Origin: Rhodospirillaceae bacterium
Lineage (GTDB): Bacteria > Pseudomonadota > Alphaproteobacteria > Rhodospirillales > Rhodospirillaceae
Assembly (NCBI GenBank): GCA_002691085.1
Contig: NZGX01000017.1
Location: forward strand, 14,239 to 24,356
DNA length: 10,118 nt
Reading direction: 5' to 3'
Below, one piece after another: positions 5,787-10,118 of this stretch. Both the position numbers and the translations under genes were made by a program. The notes under the pieces are model-generated. The model was not told the DNA's origin. It saw only the letters and a program-made list of their open reading frames with translations, and searched no databases. Positions within the stretch are counted from its first letter, which is position 1, and the number at the start of each line of letters is the position of its first letter.

Positions 5787-6176
5787 ATGGCGATTAGTAT
5801 TAACAAATATTTATCATATCACGGATCTGCACTCGAGATGCGATCAAAAAGAGCAAATGTGATTGCTTCAAATATAGCAAATGCATCTACTCCTAACTAT
5901 AAAGCACGTGATTTTAATGTTTCTGATGCCTTAAGAAAAATTTCTAAACTGGGGCCTCTTAAGACAAACTCAGATCGTCATTTAGTTTCTGAAAAATCAG
6001 TTGGTGCTACAAAGGTTCAATTTCGTGATCCTACAATGGCAGCCCTTGATGGGAATACTGTTGAGATGGCAGTTGAACAAACATCTTTTTCAGAGAATGC
6101 CACGAAGTACCAAGCAACATTAACTTTTTTAACTGGCCGTATTCAAACACTAAGGTCAGCAATTAAAGGAGAGTAG
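5787..6176 (+). CDS. flgB: FlgB, flagellar basal-body rod protein
   Basis: FlgB is the proximal rod subunit, exported by the flagellar type III system. The 129-residue product has the rod-family N-terminal motif, RANVIASNIANASTPNYKAR at 22-41, and the conserved C-terminus GNTVEMAVEQTSFSENATKY followed by QATLTFLTGRIQ at 110-120, with a final SAIKG. The length is slightly under the E. coli protein. The ATG at 5787 has only a weak purine stretch (AAGAGAA, 5770-5776) upstream. It is first gene behind the sigma-54 promoter, and flgC follows after a single base. Confidence 0.96.
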   Translation: MAISINKYLSYHGSALEMRSKRANVIASNIANASTPNYKARDFNVSDALRKISKLGPLKTNSDRHLVSEKSVGATKVQFRDPTMAALDGNTVEMAVEQTSFSENATKYQATLTFLTGRIQTLRSAIKGE

Positions 6177-6177
6177 A

Positions 6178-6582
6178 ATGAATGCTTTTGAACTTTCAGC
6201 ACGAGCAATGTCTGCTCAATTAATAAGGTTAAACACAGTTGCAAGTAACTTGGCTAACGCTAATACAATGTCAGCTACACCTGAGGAAGCCTATAAACCT
6301 TTAAGAGCAATTTTTAAAACTGCTTATGACGATGCCTTTAAGCAATCTGGTCGGTCTACAGTGGATGTTGACAAAGTAACAAGAGAGGATCGTGAAGCAG
6401 CAAGGGTTTATATGCCATCACATCCGCTTGCAAACAGTGAAGGTTTTGTTTTTCGCTCGTCTGTAGAACCTTCAGAAGAAATGGTTGAAATGATGGAAGC
6501 GAGCCGTCAATACCAAAATAATGTCGAAGTGCTTACTACTATGCGTAAATTAATGAGCCAAACTCTTAACGTAGGGCGCTAA
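6178..6582 (+). CDS. flgC: FlgC, flagellar basal-body rod protein
   Basis: FlgC is a proximal rod subunit that stacks with FlgB and FlgF. The 134-residue product has the rod motif RLNTVASNLANANTMSATPE at 17-36 and then EAYKPLRAIF. Its C-terminus has the conserved EMVEMMEASRQYQNNVEVLT stretch, used for packing in the rod core. The ribosome site AAAGGAG lies inside the end of flgB and the ATG is one base after the flgB stop, so the two are translationally coupled. The length is typical. Confidence 0.96.
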   Translation: MNAFELSARAMSAQLIRLNTVASNLANANTMSATPEEAYKPLRAIFKTAYDDAFKQSGRSTVDVDKVTREDREAARVYMPSHPLANSEGFVFRSSVEPSEEMVEMMEASRQYQNNVEVLTTMRKLMSQTLNVGR

Positions 6583-6593
6583 AGGAGAATAAT

Positions 6594-7301
6594 ATGAGTG
6601 AGATATCAAATGGTGCACAGTCTTCTTTAGATTCAATTCTTCAAGAATTGGGTATATCTAAAGCAAAAGACCAAGATGGGCCAAGAGTAACAAAAAAGAG
6701 CCTTGGGCAGGAAGACTTTCTTAAGTTGATGACTGCGCAACTCAATAATCAGGACCCATTTAAGCCTGTAGATAATACTGATTTCATAGCGCAAATGGCT
6801 CAGTTCTCTACTGTGACAGGAATTACTGACATAAATAAAAATTTATTAGATCTAGGTGAAAAACTTGCACCAAATAGGGTTGCCGTTGCATCAAGTTTCA
6901 TAGGTCATGAAGTATTAGTTCCAGGGACAGTTGCAAGGCCAAATGAATATGGAACGATTGCCGGTGCGATTGATGTTCCAGGAAGAACAAATGCTCTTAC
7001 CTTAGTAGTAAGAGACATAACTGGAGAAGTCTTAGATCAAATCGATATGGGTGCTGCACCTGAGGGAATGGTTGGGTTTGAGTGGAATGGTTTCATAAAT
7101 AATCCTGAATTCCAGGCAAGAGATGCTTATTTGGTTGAAGCATATGCAGTTTTAGACGGAGCATACGAAGGTGCTTCAACACACGTTTATGGTCGAGTGA
7201 TGTCAGCAAGTATTCCAAGTGATGGCACACAAGACGTTACACTTGAAGTTGAGGGCTACGGAAACATGTCCTCATCAGATGTTAAGAAAATTAGGAATTA
7301 A
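6594..7301 (+). CDS. flgD: FlgD, flagellar hook cap / assembly protein
   Basis: FlgD forms the temporary cap under which hook subunits polymerise and is itself exported. The 235-residue product shows the conserved N-terminal region at 35-83 (LGQEDFLKLMTAQLNNQDPF, then KPVDNTDFIAQMAQFSTVTG), followed by a domain of the FlgD Ig/tudor type at about 95-225 (for example VASSFIGHEVLVPG and a late WNGF segment). AAAGGAG at 6582-6588 is a normal distance before the ATG. It lies 11 bases after flgC and 25 before flgE. Length is ordinary. Confidence 0.96.
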   Translation: MSEISNGAQSSLDSILQELGISKAKDQDGPRVTKKSLGQEDFLKLMTAQLNNQDPFKPVDNTDFIAQMAQFSTVTGITDINKNLLDLGEKLAPNRVAVASSFIGHEVLVPGTVARPNEYGTIAGAIDVPGRTNALTLVVRDITGEVLDQIDMGAAPEGMVGFEWNGFINNPEFQARDAYLVEAYAVLDGAYEGASTHVYGRVMSASIPSDGTQDVTLEVEGYGNMSSSDVKKIRN

Positions 7302-7326
7302 ATAAAGTTCTAAGAAGGAGACAAAG

Positions 7327-10118
7327 ATGTCGTTTTATACCTCACTAACTGGCCTAGGTGGCGCACAAGCAGATTTATCCGCAACATCCAACAACATTGC
7401 GAACGTTGGTACAACAGGGTTTAAAAGATCAAGAGCTGAATTTGGTGATATCTTCGCTACATCACCTCTTCAAAACTCATCAAGTGCGATTGGTTCTGGT
7501 ACAATCTTGAAGTCAATTAAACAGCAGTTTACTCAGGGTAATATTGCATCGTCGCTAAATGCTTTGGATATGGCGATCTCAGGTCAGGGATTCTTTGCTT
7601 TAAAACCAACTCTAACATCAACACAAACTGTTTATACTCGTAACGGTTCATTAAGTGTGAACAATGATCGATACGTGATTGACTCGGCAGGACAGTATTT
7701 ACAAGTGTTCCCGGTTAACGAAGATGGATCTGTGACTTCTACAGGTTTGGACTCTGCCGTCTCACTTCAGTTGCCTACAACATCTGGTCTTCCGCAAGCA
7801 ACAACAAAGATTGATTTGGGTCTGAATTTACCTGCTGATGCTGAAATTATTCCGTTAAGACCAGAGTTTTCTGCAGACAACCCTTATGTTTTTAGTCGAA
7901 ATGACCCAGATACATTTAACCGATCAACATCGATTACAATTTTTGACTCTCTAGGTAACCCAACGATTGCAACCGTTTATTATGCTAAAACATCTAACGC
8001 GACGGAAGAAAGTCCAACAAACAAATGGCGTACATATGTGTTTGTGGGTGACCGTGAAGTTGAGCCAGCGTTGATTACTGCTAAGGATGACCAGGCAAGA
8101 ACAGTTTATTCTGATAGATTTGGTAGAACAACAACTGATCCACAGTCTATTGACCCGACGTTTAACCCGAACGCAGCTTCTTCTCTTTACAAGCTAGACG
8201 ATCAAACAACTGAAGTTAATTCTGCACCCGCTAAAGTAGTCGGAGAAAATGTTACCAGTGTGTTTGACTTCGGAGAAACAGACTCCAATAGGCTAAGAGT
8301 TATTGCAGATAAACTTTCCTTTAATGCAACGCGTGAAGGAGGAAACACAACTTCAGATAATTTCTGGGGAAATGATTTCTTCTCTGTTTCAGTTGATGGA
8401 TCAGAAGCAAAATCTATTTCTATCCGTGAGGGATCTTATAACGGGGAAGAGCTGGCCGCTGAAATGACACGTGCTGTAAATTCTGCTTTCTCTGATGAGA
8501 GAAAAATACGTATAGATAGTACAGGTTCAAAATTTAATATTCTACTTTACCCTACTGAGCAAAGAGAGAACGCTGTTACAATTGCTGTGGACTTGTTATC
8601 AGATAGTTATGTAACAACAGATATCTTAGGATTAGGTTCAGTCGGAACCTTTTTAGAACTGGATAGGGAACAGTTTTTAGCGCATGTTCAAGACAGAGTG
8701 AATGTTGCGGTAAACGCAAAAGTTGCTTCATTAACATCGGGTGATTTTGGTGGTCGTAGACGTGTCGAGACATCTGCTTTGGCCGCGAATACAATTCCTA
8801 AGTATAATAACTATTATAATATTGCCTATGCAAATACAAAGCCAGCTTCGAATGTTGCTGAAACTCATTACCTACTAAATACTTATGTTGGCAATGAGCC
8901 GGACCTTAAGGTTTATGATGGCAAAGCAGCATTTAAAGCAAAAGCAGGTGGAAACAATGTCGTTTATGATGCAACCGCTGGAACGCTGACTTTTGAGTTG
9001 GCTACAGGCGCAGGGGCTGCAATTAATACTTCAGCTGTGACGTCATTTGCGGTTCTAACAAACTCTAATAATGCAGCAATTGACGGAAAAACATTTACTA
9101 ACTTTACAATTCCTCAGAATGCTAATGGAACTTATCAAGATAAACTAGTTGTCGATGCTTCCAGTTTAACTGGCTTTGATAATTTCACAACTGCGGCAAT
9201 TGATGGTGAAATTTTCTATGGAATTTCTAAAGATATAAATGCTTATTTTGAAGGATCACTATCAGATCATTCTCCATATACTGGAGCGCAGGGAGGTCTT
9301 CCTACTGGAAAAATTATAGTTCAAGAAACAGGTACAGTCCATGAAGCTGATGATGTGAGTACGTTTACCTTTACACAAGGTGCGTCAACACCGGGTGTAG
9401 GATCACCCGCGACTGATCCATTAAAGTTATTAAACGCAGCCTCTCCAACAGGCTCATACGTTTATGTTAATGAGACTGCTCCTCCGATTAAAGTTGGTTA
9501 TGATATTTTAGAAAGAGGTCTAACCTTTCAAGTTGACAGCACAAAGCTAAATAAAGATACAACAGGATTGCCTTCATATATGTTTGAAATAACAAATGAT
9601 GGTACGTTGGAAACTAACTCACTTGGTGTTCCAAGGACAAACCCTTCAACCGTTCTTGTAGGAAATAATAATTATCTTGGTGGTGCTTTTGTGCCAGCGG
9701 GTGAGTTTTTGCTCGATCAAGTTAATCATAGGTTTGGAATGAACGTGTCTTATGCAAAAGATACGCGAACATTCCAGTTTGCATCTGGTACAACTGGTGA
9801 AACAATTACGAGTGGTGCTGCGGTTGATGCACCGGGAGGACAGGTAGCTTCTACAATTCAGGTTGGAAGACAGACGATTAATTCGACAACCGGTGTTGCT
9901 TCTGGGACATCTTTTGCTGGTGCAAGTGACTTGCTTGGGATTGGTACAGGTAAAAGTGCTTCCGTTGTTGAGGGTGTTGGACTTCGTTCATTGGCTGCAT
10001 CAACAATTGGTGCTCGTGCGATTGTGGATATGACAACAAACTTCCAGGTAACAGCTACAAATGATCAGAACGTTATTACGTTTACGGTGGATGGTATCGT
10101 TGGTCGTGTGACGGTTCC
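7327..10118 (+). CDS. flgE: FlgE, giant flagellar hook protein (C-terminus beyond window)
   Basis: FlgE is the hook subunit. The frame is open for 930 codons plus two bases to the right edge without a stop; typical FlgE is about 400 residues, so this is a large variant still lacking its C-terminal helix domain. The N-terminus has the rod/hook motif GGAQADLSATSNNIANVGTT at 11-30 and the following GFKRSRAEFGD. Residues 80-95 include DMAISGQGFFALK, and 200-212 (STSITIFDSLGNP) is the FlaE-domain signature. Beyond this the middle is expanded: residues 345-437 (FFSVSVDG ... GSYNGEELAAEMTRAVNSAF ... DILGLG) and about 800-873 (RTFQFASGTTGE ... DLLGIG) resemble flagellin-type IN modules, and another VITFTVDG begins at 917. 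AAGGAG at 7315-7320 gives a strong ribosome site. It is last visible gene of the sigma-54 operon. Confidence 0.95.
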   Translation, partial: MSFYTSLTGLGGAQADLSATSNNIANVGTTGFKRSRAEFGDIFATSPLQNSSSAIGSGTILKSIKQQFTQGNIASSLNALDMAISGQGFFALKPTLTSTQTVYTRNGSLSVNNDRYVIDSAGQYLQVFPVNEDGSVTSTGLDSAVSLQLPTTSGLPQATTKIDLGLNLPADAEIIPLRPEFSADNPYVFSRNDPDTFNRSTSITIFDSLGNPTIATVYYAKTSNATEESPTNKWRTYVFVGDREVEPALITAKDDQARTVYSDRFGRTTTDPQSIDPTFNPNAASSLYKLDDQTTEVNSAPAKVVGENVTSVFDFGETDSNRLRVIADKLSFNATREGGNTTSDNFWGNDFFSVSVDGSEAKSISIREGSYNGEELAAEMTRAVNSAFSDERKIRIDSTGSKFNILLYPTEQRENAVTIAVDLLSDSYVTTDILGLGSVGTFLELDREQFLAHVQDRVNVAVNAKVASLTSGDFGGRRRVETSALAANTIPKYNNYYNIAYANTKPASNVAETHYLLNTYVGNEPDLKVYDGKAAFKAKAGGNNVVYDATAGTLTFELATGAGAAINTSAVTSFAVLTNSNNAAIDGKTFTNFTIPQNANGTYQDKLVVDASSLTGFDNFTTAAIDGEIFYGISKDINAYFEGSLSDHSPYTGAQGGLPTGKIIVQETGTVHEADDVSTFTFTQGASTPGVGSPATDPLKLLNAASPTGSYVYVNETAPPIKVGYDILERGLTFQVDSTKLNKDTTGLPSYMFEITNDGTLETNSLGVPRTNPSTVLVGNNNYLGGAFVPAGEFLLDQVNHRFGMNVSYAKDTRTFQFASGTTGETITSGAAVDAPGGQVASTIQVGRQTINSTTGVASGTSFAGASDLLGIGTGKSASVVEGVGLRSLAASTIGARAIVDMTTNFQVTATNDQNVITFTVDGIVGRVTV

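Noticed and set aside
8576..8794. Minus-strand frame inside flgE
   Set aside because: Antisense to a continuous FlgE frame, His/Leu-rich, no support.

Overview
The window is a flagellar biogenesis locus from an AT-rich bacterium. The set points to a gammaproteobacterium with a sigma-54-dependent, probably polar, sheathed-or-Vibrio/Pseudomonas-like flagellum: FlgP (LPP20 lipoprotein), a FlgT-type H-ring protein, a DUF2802-like membrane protein, FlgM, and four sites with the canonical GG-N10-GC sigma-54 spacing. I cannot name a genus from the sequence alone.

Layout: (1) 1-633, minus strand, the N-terminal 211 codons of flhA, running off the left edge. (2) 634-878, a divergent intergenic region with three overlapping sigma-54 promoter candidates, one facing flhA and two facing the plus-strand operon. 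(3) 879-3787, plus strand, four tightly packed envelope genes: flgP, flgT-like, a small secreted LysM-like protein, and flgA. All four carry export signals, and their known relatives act at the outer membrane or periplasmic rings (H, P) of the basal body. (4) 3860-4974, plus strand, flgM (anti-sigma-28), a small helical gene in the flgN position, and a single-pass membrane protein with a DUF2802-like C-terminus. (5) 4987-5715, minus strand, an unrecognised 242-residue protein with a helical N-terminus, a small central domain and a long Lys/Glu/Asp-rich tail. It is convergent with group 4 and divergent from group 6. (6) 5787-10118, plus strand, flgB-flgC-flgD-flgE behind a near-perfect sigma-54 promoter. 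flgE is open for at least 930 codons without its C-terminal domain, far longer than the usual roughly 400-residue hook protein.

How the genes work together: FlhA is the export-gate component of the flagellar type III secretion system. FlgB and FlgC are rod subunits, FlgD caps the growing hook and FlgE builds it. FlgA chaperones P-ring assembly, and FlgP and FlgT strengthen the outer-membrane end of the motor. FlgM holds sigma-28 until the hook is complete, and the FlgN-position protein probably chaperones late substrates.

Most of the window is a recognisable flagellar cluster. The parts least explained by known biology are the minus-strand charged-tail protein, the LysM-like protein between flgT and flgA, the giant hook protein with flagellin-like inserts, and the interlocking sigma-54 promoters. 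No tRNA, rRNA, CRISPR array, insertion sequence or convincing intrinsic terminator was seen.
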